DNA of 64,000 nt, taken from Halosimplex halobium (GTDB taxonomy: Archaea; Halobacteriota; Halobacteria; Halobacteriales; Haloarculaceae). Made by a program: the position numbers and the translations under genes. Positions 42,044-49,721 of the stretch are shown piece by piece (position 1 is the stretch's first letter; each line of letters begins with the position of its first letter). Location of the stretch: contig NZ_JBLKNX010000004.1 of NCBI RefSeq assembly GCF_051414055.1, forward strand, positions 124,001 to 188,000, read 5' to 3'. A model generated the notes under the pieces. That model had not been told where the DNA came from. It made no database searches and saw nothing but the letters and a program-made list of their open reading frames with translations.

Positions 42044-42116
42044 GGGCCCGTAGCTCAGTGGACAGAGTGCTTGGTTCCGGACCAAGTTGTCCGGGGTTCA
42101 AATCCCCGCGGGCTCG
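42044..42116 (+). tRNA. tRNA-Arg (anticodon CCG)
   Basis: A 73-base cloverleaf: acceptor GGGCCCG pairs with CGGGCTC, D-arm around GCTCAGTGGACAGAGT, anticodon stem CTTGG/CCAAG enclosing loop TTCCGGA (anticodon CCG, reading CGG), T-arm CGGGG-TTCAAAT-CCCCG, and discriminator G. No intron. The CCA end is not encoded. The 3' part is repeated at 42224-42246. Confidence 0.95.
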
Positions 42117-42223
42117 CTTCTCCGATCTCGACCGGCGCGGAGTTTCATCTCCGCGTCCGCTCCGGATCGGTGTGCGTCCCGGGGGGATTTGAACCACGGC
42201 AGACCGCCATGCGGTCGGGCATC

Positions 42224-42246
42224 GGGTTCAAATCCCCGCGGGCTCG
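42224..42246 (+). repeat. Duplicated tRNA-Arg 3' end (attR-like scar)
   Basis: Twenty-three bases identical to the tRNA-Arg 3' end (42094-42116) lie 130 bases downstream. A reverse-complement copy of its T-arm (GGGGATTTGAACC) lies between at 42182-42194. This is the pattern left by tRNA-directed site-specific integration and excision. No integrase gene is left between the copies. Confidence 0.75.
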
Positions 42247-42298
42247 TTCTGCGAGGAACGGACGTGACGAGCGCCGGGAGGGTACGACCCGGGCGCGC

Positions 42299-43855
42299 TC
42301 AGCAGGGATACACCCGGACGTTCTTGAGGTTCATCTCGTCGGCCGTCGTCCAGATGTCCAGTTCCCACTTGGTCTTGACATCGGCCCGGCCCGTGTCGGC
42401 GCGCGGGACGCCGACGGGGCAGTACACCGTCTCCCAGTTCGGACCGACGGAGAAGCTCGTCTCCGCGCGCGGGAAGTCGTCGAAGGAGTCGGCGCGGACG
42501 GTCACGTCCCTGACGCTGTCGGGGACGCGCGCGTCGAACTGGACCATCATCGTCGTGAACTGCGGGTTCAGCTGGATGTCGCGGGTCCGCAGCCCGCCGA
42601 AGACCTCGTCGCCGGTCGACGAGCCGATCGTCCAGAAGGGGTCGGCGCGGGCGTTGTCGACGACGGGTTCGTTCCCCATCGGGAGCCAGAAGCTGTCCGC
42701 GAAGTCGTCGAACTTCGGCGAGGACTCCTGGACGATGTCGCCCTCCGGGAGCGTCCACGGGATGAGCAGCCCGCCCGTCGAGGAGGCGACGTGCAACTCC
42801 CCCGCCTCCCGTTTCTCGACGAGGTAGTCGAATATCTCCTCGAGGCGCGGCCAGTCGTCGACCTTGTGGCTGTGGAAGAACAGCCGCAGGCGGCCCTTCG
42901 GCCGCTTTGTCAGCCGGTCGATCATCGCCTTGGCCTCGTCGGCGGTGTGCTGGTCGGGTCGCTCGATCAGGGCCGAACTCTGGCCGTGTTTGGCGGTCGT
43001 CGCGGTCGCGGCGTAGTCGGCGCCGTTGGTCGCCCAGCCGTGGCCCGAGGCGGCGAACAGCGACCGGACGGCGTAGAACTGCGGCTCGTCGAGTTCGCCC
43101 ATGTTCAGCCCCCGGCCCTGCCTGGGCTGGAGGTGCGCCACCGGGAACCCCAGCGCTTCGAGGCCCCGTTTCTGCTCGCGGACGATCCGCAGCAGGTCGT
43201 CCAGCTCCTCGACGCCGTCGCTGTCGTTCCCGGGCTCGGTCAGCCGGCCGCCCTCGTCGACGGTCCCGCTGCCGGTGTAGAGGCCGACCTCGCAGCCGTG
43301 CAGCAGCATCTCCTTGAGCTGGTCGGTGCTGACGAGCCCCTCGGCGTCGTCTTTCTCGATGCGCGCCGGGGTCGCGCCCATCATCCAGGGGAGGCCCCGT
43401 TCCTGCATCCGCGGGTACAGCTCCTCGTACTCGGCGATGTGGCTCCCCTCGCTGTGTATCATCACGACCGGCGTCTCGCGGGTCGGGTACGTGGCGATGT
43501 GACGGGGCATCTCCATCGGCCTGCTCGGCGGCGCCGGGCTCGCGATGCGGCCGGCCGCCCGCTCGTCGAGCGTGCAGCCGTGGACGTACCCCTCGGTGGA
43601 GCGGACCTGGTTCGCGTTGATCCGGTCGGCCTCCCGCGTCGCGGGGGTCCAGGCGTCGCCGTCGCCGTCGTACACGGCGCCCGTGTCCGTCGCGACGAAC
43701 GTGGCCGCCTCGTGGGGCGTGTACTTCGACAGGTTCGCCTCCTCGTCCCTGACGACCAGCCGCTCCTCGATCGTCGCCATGTCGGGGGAGTGCGTCCAGT
43801 CGGTCTCGCCCGGCTCGTACCGGTGGAGGTCGTGGTTGGGAGTGCGTTCGACCAT
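42299..43855 (-). CDS. NodB-like (polysaccharide-deacetylase-fold) protein, unknown function
   Basis: A 518-residue protein. Residues about 120-200 follow the deacetylase pattern: PVVMIHSEGSHIAEYEELYP, PWMMGATPARIE, VSTDQLKEMLLHGCEVGLYTG; but the catalytic Asp-Asp is not seen (HSEGS instead), and a later FFHSHKVDDWPRLEEIFDYL may be another conserved segment. The C-terminal 170 residues are beta-rich (FTTMMVQFDARVPDSVRDVT). An early TDTGAVYDGDGDAWTP resembles repetitive surface or tail proteins. The upstream gene is five bases away, so they form an operon. It lies next to the tRNA scar and could be integrated cargo; this is inference. Confidence 0.6.
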   Translation of the reverse strand: MVERTPNHDLHRYEPGETDWTHSPDMATIEERLVVRDEEANLSKYTPHEAATFVATDTGAVYDGDGDAWTPATREADRINANQVRSTEGYVHGCTLDERAAGRIASPAPPSRPMEMPRHIATYPTRETPVVMIHSEGSHIAEYEELYPRMQERGLPWMMGATPARIEKDDAEGLVSTDQLKEMLLHGCEVGLYTGSGTVDEGGRLTEPGNDSDGVEELDDLLRIVREQKRGLEALGFPVAHLQPRQGRGLNMGELDEPQFYAVRSLFAASGHGWATNGADYAATATTAKHGQSSALIERPDQHTADEAKAMIDRLTKRPKGRLRLFFHSHKVDDWPRLEEIFDYLVEKREAGELHVASSTGGLLIPWTLPEGDIVQESSPKFDDFADSFWLPMGNEPVVDNARADPFWTIGSSTGDEVFGGLRTRDIQLNPQFTTMMVQFDARVPDSVRDVTVRADSFDDFPRAETSFSVGPNWETVYCPVGVPRADTGRADVKTKWELDIWTTADEMNLKNVRVYPC

Positions 43856-43860
43856 CGTGA

Positions 43861-44208
43861 TCACCCCGTCGGACTGCTGTAGGCCGCGGCGCCGTACCCC
43901 GACCGGCCGTTCGTTCGCTCGCTCCCCGCCGTGTCGATCGAACCGGTATCCGGGGTCGCGTCGGACCCGTCGGTATCCGGGGTCGCGTCGGACCCGTCGG
44001 TATCCGGGGTCGCGCCGGCCCCGTCCGTGTCCAGCCGTGTCCCAACTCCGGTCGGGCTCGTCGGCGTGCCGGCCGGGACGGCACCGTACCCGGTTCCGGC
44101 GGACTCCCGGTCGCGTCCGTTCGACCGCAGTTCGCCGATTCCCGTTCCGACGGGGACCCCGATCGCCAGCCCGATCACGTTGCGTCGCGACAGTTGCAAG
44201 GTAGTCAC
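43861..44208 (-). CDS. Small Tat-exported protein with DTDGSDATP repeats
   Basis: A 115-residue protein with a twin-arginine N-terminus (LQLSRRNVIGLAIGVPVG) followed by a low-complexity Gly/Thr/Asp region carrying three near-identical DTDGSDATP units. The GTG start at 44208 directly precedes the signal; a longer in-frame start at 44247 is possible. The AT-rich ATTAGTTATC about 30 bases upstream may be the promoter. It is followed five bases later by the NodB-like gene. Role unknown; probably a surface spacer or accessory. Confidence 0.6.
   Translation of the reverse strand: MTTLQLSRRNVIGLAIGVPVGTGIGELRSNGRDRESAGTGYGAVPAGTPTSPTGVGTRLDTDGAGATPDTDGSDATPDTDGSDATPDTGSIDTAGSERTNGRSGYGAAAYSSPTG
43945..44025. 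repeat. 27-base coding tandem repeat, 3 copies
   Basis: Units GGTATCCGGGGTCGCGTCGG + ACCCGTC start at 43945, 43972 and 43999; the first two are identical and the third has three changes. Each encodes nine residues of the small Tat protein, so copy-number change keeps the frame. Confidence 0.85.
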
Positions 44209-44428
44209 CTGCCGAAGCGATCCCGCGGGGTGGCAATTAGTTATCAATCGTATTCGACGGAGTAGGTGCCGTATAACCGCTACTTCGGGCTGCGCCTGGT
44301 TCGCCCCCGCGCTCAGCCGTCGACCGGGGCGCCCGACCCGTTCGTCCGCGATCAGCCCCTCGGGCGGGGATGGGATCCGATCGCCGAATATGGATAGATA
44401 GAAAAGTCCGCGGGAGCAACTGCCCGAT

Positions 44429-44602
44429 ATGAACGTTCCCTACGACCTGAGCTCCTACGTCCGCGTGCTGAAACTGGCCAGCACGCCGTCGTGGGAAGAG
44501 TTCTCGCAAGTCGCGAAGATCGCCGGGGCCGGCATCATCCTCGTCGGCATCCTCGGCTTCCTGATCTTCGTGATCATGAACTTCGTGCCGGGGGGGCCCT
44601 GA
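44429..44602 (+). CDS. secE: Preprotein translocase subunit SecE
   Basis: A 57-residue single-span membrane protein. It begins MNVPYDLSSYVRVLKLASTP, continues with the amphipathic SWEEFSQVAKI, and ends with one hydrophobic helix (AGAGIILVGILGFLIFVIMNF). SecE clamps SecY in the protein-conducting channel. spt5 follows one base after the stop, the conserved archaeal pair. It is short and easy to miss. Confidence 0.93.
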   Translation: MNVPYDLSSYVRVLKLASTPSWEEFSQVAKIAGAGIILVGILGFLIFVIMNFVPGGP

Positions 44603-44603
44603 G

Positions 44604-45041
44604 ATGGGTATCTTCGCCGTCAAGACCACGGCCAGCCAGGAGCGCACCGTCGCCGACATGATCATGAACCGCGAGGAGGACTCGATCCACGCCGCGCTCG
44701 CGCCGGACTCGCTCACCTCCTACGTCATGGTCGAGGCCGACGACTCCGCCGTCTTCGAGCGCATCTCCGACGAGATCCCCCACATGCGCGGCGTCGTTCC
44801 CGGCGAGTCGGGCCTCAGCGAGGTCGAGCACTTCCTCTCGCCCAAGCCCGACGTGGAGGGCATCGCTGAAGGGGACATCGTCGAGCTCATCGCCGGCCCG
44901 TTCAAGGGCGAGAAGGCCCAGGTCCAGCGCATCGACGAGGGCAAAGACCAGGTCACCGTCGAGCTGTACGAGGCAACCGTCCCGATCCCCGTCACCGTCC
45001 GCGGCGACCAGATCCGCGTGCTGGACTCGGAAGAGCGGTAA
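44604..45041 (+). CDS. spt5: Transcription elongation factor Spt5 (NusG family)
   Basis: A 145-residue elongation factor binding the RNA polymerase clamp with Spt4. Residues about 1-85 are the NGN domain (MGIFAVKTTASQERTVADMI, HMRGVVPGESGLSEVEHFL); residues about 88-125 are the KOW domain (EGDIVELIAGPFKGEKAQV). The end is intact. Its last 63 bases, including the stop, are duplicated 206 bases downstream (see repeat). Confidence 0.95.
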   Translation: MGIFAVKTTASQERTVADMIMNREEDSIHAALAPDSLTSYVMVEADDSAVFERISDEIPHMRGVVPGESGLSEVEHFLSPKPDVEGIAEGDIVELIAGPFKGEKAQVQRIDEGKDQVTVELYEATVPIPVTVRGDQIRVLDSEER

Positions 45042-45349
45042 CGTAGCGTGCGGCGGCGCAGCCGCCGGTTCTCCGCGACGAGCGAAGCGAGTCGCGTTTT
45101 TTGCCCCATCTTTTTCGAGGCGGGTACCCGCAGCGAGCGACGCGAGCGAGGATACCCGTCGATGAAAAAGGTGGAGGCCCGACGGTCCCGATCCCCGTCA
45201 CCGTCCGCGGCGACCAGATCCGCGTGCTGGACTCGGAAGAGCGGTAACGTAGCGTGCGGCGGCGCAGCAGCCGGTTCTCCGCGACGAGCGAAGCGAGTCG
45301 CGTTTTTTGCTCCATCTTTTTCGAGGCGGGTACCCGCAGCGAGCGACGC
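44979..45349. repeat. Direct duplication of the spt5 3' end and its downstream region
   Basis: Bases 44979-45143 and 45185-45349 are almost identical (two visible differences in 165 bases, offset 206). The first copy includes the last 20 spt5 codons and stop, a GCGACGAGCGAAGCGAGTCG palindrome, a T-run and a CCCATCTTTTTCGAGGCGGG segment. The second copy carries a non-coding spt5 tail fragment (45185-45247). The gap after spt5 (45042-45395) holds nothing else. Confidence 0.9.
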
Positions 45350-45395
45350 AACGGTGAGCGACGGCGTCCGAGGATCCCCGTCGACCGGCGGGGCG

Positions 45396-46241
45396 TCACT
45401 CCCGGATCCACGCGGTGATCCGGTCGGTCAGGCGGGCGACGGTCCCCTCCTGCGAGTCGGCGGTGACCCGGAGGCCGACAGCGACGGCGACCGCGGCCAG
45501 CGCGGCGCCGGCGACCACGTCGGTGGCCCAGTGGATGCCGAGGTACATCGTCGAGACGGCGATGGACGCGGCGAGCGCGGCGGCGACGGGGTACCACCGT
45601 GGGTAGACCTCGCGGTAGCGGTAGGCGACGAGCGCGACCGTCACGGACAGCGAGGTGTGCAGCGACGGGAAGACGTTCGTGTTGCGGTTGACCCGGCCGG
45701 TCAGCAGTTGCGCCTGGGGCCAGTGGGCGTACAGCAGCGAGTCGACCGCCTCGGGCGTGACGTTCCGGGGCCCGTAGGAGATGAAGAGGACGTAACAGAC
45801 GAGCCCGAGCGCGTAGTTGACGGCGTAGGCGACCAGCAGCGTCCGGACCGGGCGGTCGCTCCGGCAGGCGAGGTAGGCGACGACGGGGAAGGTCAGCAGG
45901 AAGGCGTAGCCGAAGACGTAGACGGCGCTGAAGTAGGTCGTCAGCGGCGGGGCGGCGAACGACTGGACCCAGGCGACGAACCCGCGCTCCAGCGCGTGGA
46001 TCGCGCCGGTGATGTTGACGCCGATGAGCCAGGAGATCTCGACGCCCACGTCGCGGACGACGCCGTTGACGGCGAGGACGACGACCAGCAGCCCCAGCGT
46101 CGGCGCGACCGCGCGGAGGTTCGACCGGACCCGTTCGGTGGCGCCGGCCAGGCCGTCGCGGCCGACGACCGCGGCCAGGCCGAACAGGTGCAGGGCGACG
46201 ACGCCGGCGGCGACCTGCGCGAGGACGGTTGCGAGCGCCAT
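45396..46241 (-). CDS. PAP2-superfamily phosphatase/transferase (membrane)
   Basis: A 281-residue protein with six or more hydrophobic segments. PAP2 phosphatase motifs: FPSLHTSLSVTV (C2, PSxHTS) and STMYLGIHWATDVVAG (C3, with His and Asp); VNRNTN precedes. The sequence resembles the IPC-synthase/Aur1-like branch that transfers or hydrolyses phospho-headgroups on lipids. Its start overlaps the stop of the upstream binding-protein gene (ATGA), so they are co-translated. Confidence 0.85.
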   Translation of the reverse strand: MALATVLAQVAAGVVALHLFGLAAVVGRDGLAGATERVRSNLRAVAPTLGLLVVVLAVNGVVRDVGVEISWLIGVNITGAIHALERGFVAWVQSFAAPPLTTYFSAVYVFGYAFLLTFPVVAYLACRSDRPVRTLLVAYAVNYALGLVCYVLFISYGPRNVTPEAVDSLLYAHWPQAQLLTGRVNRNTNVFPSLHTSLSVTVALVAYRYREVYPRWYPVAAALAASIAVSTMYLGIHWATDVVAGAALAAVAVAVGLRVTADSQEGTVARLTDRITAWIRE

Positions 46242-48109
46242 CAGTCGCGCTCCACGAGGGTCCCGTCGTCGTACTCGTAGCCGGCGTCGCGGAACGCGGC
46301 CCGCGCGGCGTCGGCGTCGACCGTGCCACTCGACCCGAAAAAGGGCGTCACCGGGTGTTCGTCCTCGAACCGGAGGTCCGCGGGGGCCAGGTCGGTCCCG
46401 GCCAGGAGGGTCGCCGCGGGCCAGCCGTAGCCGTCGAACACGTCGTCGACCAGCGCCCGCTGGTCGACCAGGTGGCCGAGCGTGTTCCGGAACCGGGGGT
46501 TCGTCAGCGGCGGCCGGCGGGCGTTGTAGCCGACGACGTACGGCGAGGGCGACCGGCCGACGACCAGGTCGACGCCCTCCGACCGGCCGATCCGGGGGAT
46601 CGTCCCGGCGCCGACGGCGGTCCCGGTCACGTCCGCGTCGCCGCTCGCGACCATCGAGACGGCCGTCTCGTCGGTGCCGACGACGGTCACGTCCACCCGC
46701 TCGAACGGCGGGAGCCCGTCCACGTCGCCGGGGAGCTCGGCCGGCGGGTCCGACGCGAGGAAGTGGTCGTCGAACCGGTCGAGCACGAGGCGGTCGCCGG
46801 GGACGTTCCGCTCGAAGGCGAAGGGCCCGCTCCCGACGGGCGGGACGTTGTTGGTCACGAGCGCCTCCGAGGTCGCGCCGAAGTCGACGCCGCCGACCGA
46901 GGCCGGTCCCGCCCGGTCGCGCCAGACGTGCTCGGGCAACACCGGGACCGTGAGCGCCCGGGCCGCGACGGTCGCGGTGCAGTCGGTGAACCGGATCTCG
47001 ACGGTCCGCGGGTCGAGCGCTTCGGCGTCGGCGACGAGGCTGCTCCGGCCGCGGAACCGGGGCGCGGCCACGGCCGCGTCGTCCTCGGTCGCGGTGTCGG
47101 TCCCCTCGGTCGTCCGTCCGAGCGTCACGTCCGACAGCAGGGCGTAGGTGAGCGCAACGTCGGCGGCCGTCAGCGGTTCGCCGTCGTGCCAGGTCAGCCC
47201 GTCGCGGAGCCGGACGCGCGCCCGCGGCCGCCCGCCGACGGTCTCGAACTCCCAGGTGTCGGCCAGCCAGGGCTCGACCCCGCCGGAGTCGGTCTCGTAG
47301 CCCAGCGGGTCGTACAGCAGCCCGGTGAGGACGCCGGTCCACCGGAACTCCGCCGCCAACGGGTTGAGGTTCTCGGTGGGCCGCCGGTCGGTGATCACGG
47401 TGCGCAGCGTCGCGGGGTCGTCGGAGGCGGTCGCGGTGGTGGTGGCGGTGGCGCCCTCGCTGACGGCCTCCCGGGACCCCTCGTCGAGCGAGAGGTAGCC
47501 CAGCGGCGACTCGAAGTCGATCCCGCCCCACCCCTCGAACCGCCCGTCGCGGACGGCCCGGACCTCGTCGGGGAACGCGACCAGCGAGAACGGCTGTGTG
47601 CGGGCGACGCTGCGCTGGACGGCCGCGAGCGCCTCGCTCCGGGCCTCGCCGGTCGCGGTGCGCTGCTCGACCAGCCGGTCGTCGACGTCGAGGTTCGCGT
47701 AGCCGAACGGGTTCTGCCAGCCCGGCTCGGAGCCAAAGCGCGAGTGCAACAGCGCGTAGAGGCCGTCGCCGTCCCGCAGGCGAGCGGGGATCCGCCCGAC
47801 GAACGCGTCGAAGTTGTTCCGGATGAGCACCTGGCGGTACAGCTCTTCGGGGGCGACCGGCGTGACCGACACCTCGAGGCCGGCCGCCCGGAACCACCCG
47901 GCGACCGACTGGGCGACCCGCAGCGCGTAGGGGTCGGCGTCGGCCGGGAGCGTCTTGATCCCGACCGACACCGGCGTCACCGACTCCCAGCCGGTGGCAG
48001 CGCGCAGCCGGCGCATACAGCCGGCGGTCCCGAGGGTGGCCCCGGCCGCGAGCGAGCCCAGCAACCTGCGCCGTCGGTTCGAGGGCGGCGCGTCCGATCG
48101 ATCCCCCAT
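46241..48109 (-). CDS. Peptide-type (SBP family 5) substrate-binding lipoprotein, circularly permuted
   Basis: A 622-residue exported lipoprotein. Tat signal NRRRRLLGSLAAGATLGTAGC with lipobox Cys at 31. Residues about 45-200 match what is normally the C-terminal lobe of DppA/OppA-type proteins (LHSRFGS..., NPFGYANLDVDDRLVEQ, PDEVRAVRDGRFEGWGG). After a Thr-rich linker (about 215-230), residues about 235-620 match the usual N-terminal lobe: LNPLAAEFRWTGVLTGLLYD, LRDGLTWHDGEPLTAADVAL, and the end AARAAFRDAGYEYDDGTLV, which normally leads into the C-lobe. Ligand and permease are not identifiable; no permease gene is adjacent. It overlaps the PAP2 gene. Confidence 0.8.
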   Translation of the reverse strand: MGDRSDAPPSNRRRRLLGSLAAGATLGTAGCMRRLRAATGWESVTPVSVGIKTLPADADPYALRVAQSVAGWFRAAGLEVSVTPVAPEELYRQVLIRNNFDAFVGRIPARLRDGDGLYALLHSRFGSEPGWQNPFGYANLDVDDRLVEQRTATGEARSEALAAVQRSVARTQPFSLVAFPDEVRAVRDGRFEGWGGIDFESPLGYLSLDEGSREAVSEGATATTTATASDDPATLRTVITDRRPTENLNPLAAEFRWTGVLTGLLYDPLGYETDSGGVEPWLADTWEFETVGGRPRARVRLRDGLTWHDGEPLTAADVALTYALLSDVTLGRTTEGTDTATEDDAAVAAPRFRGRSSLVADAEALDPRTVEIRFTDCTATVAARALTVPVLPEHVWRDRAGPASVGGVDFGATSEALVTNNVPPVGSGPFAFERNVPGDRLVLDRFDDHFLASDPPAELPGDVDGLPPFERVDVTVVGTDETAVSMVASGDADVTGTAVGAGTIPRIGRSEGVDLVVGRSPSPYVVGYNARRPPLTNPRFRNTLGHLVDQRALVDDVFDGYGWPAATLLAGTDLAPADLRFEDEHPVTPFFGSSGTVDADAARAAFRDAGYEYDDGTLVERD

Positions 48110-48308
48110 CTCTCCGCCAGTTCGGCACCGACGGCATTATCTGTTGGGAAAGACCGCCATCGGGCGAACGCGGGACCCACCGCCGTTCGGTGGCCGCAGT
48201 CACCGTCGTTCGGCGGTCGCGACCAGCTTCACGCCGACGAGCGCGGGCGGTGTCTATCGAACGCGGGCGGCGTCCACCGACCACGACGACCGGCGCAACG
48301 ATCACCCT

Positions 48309-49721
48309 ATGTACCGCGGACCCGATTCACCGACAGTGTCACGCCGAGTGAAGCTCCGTCTGCTGCTGGCCGCGGTCGTCGTCCTCGCGACGGGGACGGT
48401 CGCGGTCGGCTACGTCGCCGCCGAGCGGTCGAGCGACCGGGTCACCGGCGACCCGTCGGTCGAACAGGCGCTGCGCTCGGGCGACCGCGGGCCGGTCGTC
48501 GACCCCCGCGACGGCCGCACCGTGGTCGCGACCGACTCCAACGCCTTCGTCAGCGACGAGAGCGACGGCCCCCGCGCCCAGGCCGAACTCGTCGCCTTCG
48601 ACACCGACGGGGGGATCTACTACCACGAGAACGACCACACCCGCTACTGGGACGTCGACCCCGTCGCCGGGACCGAGGCTACCGTCGAGTTCGTCTACGC
48701 CGACCACCTCGAACCCGACGAGTGCGACGGCTCGGTCTGCACGCGCAACGGCGTCGAGCGCGTCAACCTCACCACCGGCGAGTCGACCGAGGTGTTCAGC
48801 CGCGTCACGCCCGGCAAGCACTCGACACGGTGGCACGACGTCGACCGGATCGACGACCACCGCCTGCTCGTCGCCGACATCGACCGCGACCGCGCCTTCG
48901 TCGTCAACACGACCACCGAGCTGATCACCTGGGAATGGGACGCACAGGCCGCTTTCGACGTCGACAGCGGCGGCCCCTTCCCCGAGGACTGGACGCACCT
49001 CAACGACGTGGAGCACGTCGAGATAGCGGGCCGCGACGCCGCGATGGTCAGCCTCCGCAACCACGACCAGGTGGCCTTTATCGACTTCGAGCGGGGACTG
49101 CTGGAGGAGTGGACGCTCGGGAGCGACGGCGACCACGACACCCTCTACGAGCAGCACAACCCCGACTACATCCCGCCCGAGCGCGGCGGGCCCGCGCTGC
49201 TGGTCGCCGACTCCGAGAACGGCCGCGTCGTCGAGTACCAGCGCGAGGGCGGGACGTGGAACCGGTCGTGGACCTGGAGCGACGCGCGCATGCAGTGGCC
49301 CCGGGACGCCGACCGCCTGCCGAACGGCCACACGCTGATCACCGATTCGAACGGCGACCGGGTGTTCGAGATCGACCGGGCGGGCGAGGTGGTCTGGACC
49401 GCCACCATCGGGTTCCCCTACGAGGCCGAGCGGCTGGGCACCGGCGAGGAGAGCGCCGGCGGCGAGAGCGCGGCCGCGCTCGACCTGCCGAGCCGCGAGC
49501 CTGACCCCGCGAACCTGTCGCTATCGGGTCGTGCCATGGCGGCGCTGCCGCCGTCGGTCGCCAACGGGATCGCCTACGTCTTCCCGCGCTGGGTCGGCTC
49601 CGTCGAGGCCGTCGCCATCCTCGCGCTCGTCGTCGCCGTCCCGCTCTGGGCGCGCCTGGAGTACCGCTGGTCGGACGTGTCGGTCGGGGTCCGCAACCCC
49701 TTCCAGATCGACCGGAAATGA
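48309..49721 (+). CDS. Arylsulfotransferase-like (ASST) membrane-anchored protein
   Basis: A 470-residue protein. One hydrophobic segment at about residues 17-38, a beta-propeller-like extracytoplasmic domain (YYHENDHTRYWDVDPV, STRWHDVDRIDDHRLL, EDWTHLNDVEHV, RDADRLPNGHTLITDSNGDRVFEID), and a C-terminal hydrophobic segment near 440-458. The His/Asn/Asp-rich HLND and NGHTLITDS motifs are those of archaeal arylsulfotransferase-family proteins. Sulfotransferase activity is not proven. It overlaps the next gene by four bases. Confidence 0.72.
   Translation: MYRGPDSPTVSRRVKLRLLLAAVVVLATGTVAVGYVAAERSSDRVTGDPSVEQALRSGDRGPVVDPRDGRTVVATDSNAFVSDESDGPRAQAELVAFDTDGGIYYHENDHTRYWDVDPVAGTEATVEFVYADHLEPDECDGSVCTRNGVERVNLTTGESTEVFSRVTPGKHSTRWHDVDRIDDHRLLVADIDRDRAFVVNTTTELITWEWDAQAAFDVDSGGPFPEDWTHLNDVEHVEIAGRDAAMVSLRNHDQVAFIDFERGLLEEWTLGSDGDHDTLYEQHNPDYIPPERGGPALLVADSENGRVVEYQREGGTWNRSWTWSDARMQWPRDADRLPNGHTLITDSNGDRVFEIDRAGEVVWTATIGFPYEAERLGTGEESAGGESAAALDLPSREPDPANLSLSGRAMAALPPSVANGIAYVFPRWVGSVEAVAILALVVAVPLWARLEYRWSDVSVGVRNPFQIDRK

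Noticed and set aside
42181..42246. A second tRNA gene after tRNA-Arg
   Set aside because: Only T-arm and acceptor-like segments are present; no anticodon arm or matching 5' acceptor strand is found. It is a duplicated 3' end.
42071..43882. Long plus-strand frame beginning inside tRNA-Arg and running over the NodB-like gene
   Set aside because: Composition is Arg/Val-rich with no motifs and it starts in a tRNA; the minus-strand gene is better supported.
43945..44025. CRISPR array
   Set aside because: Units are directly adjacent 27-base coding repeats with no spacers.
45396..48305. Single 969-codon minus-strand frame
   Set aside because: Its last part is the PAP2 protein, but the remainder is a shadow of the binding-protein gene in another frame; the true PAP2 start overlaps that gene at 46241.
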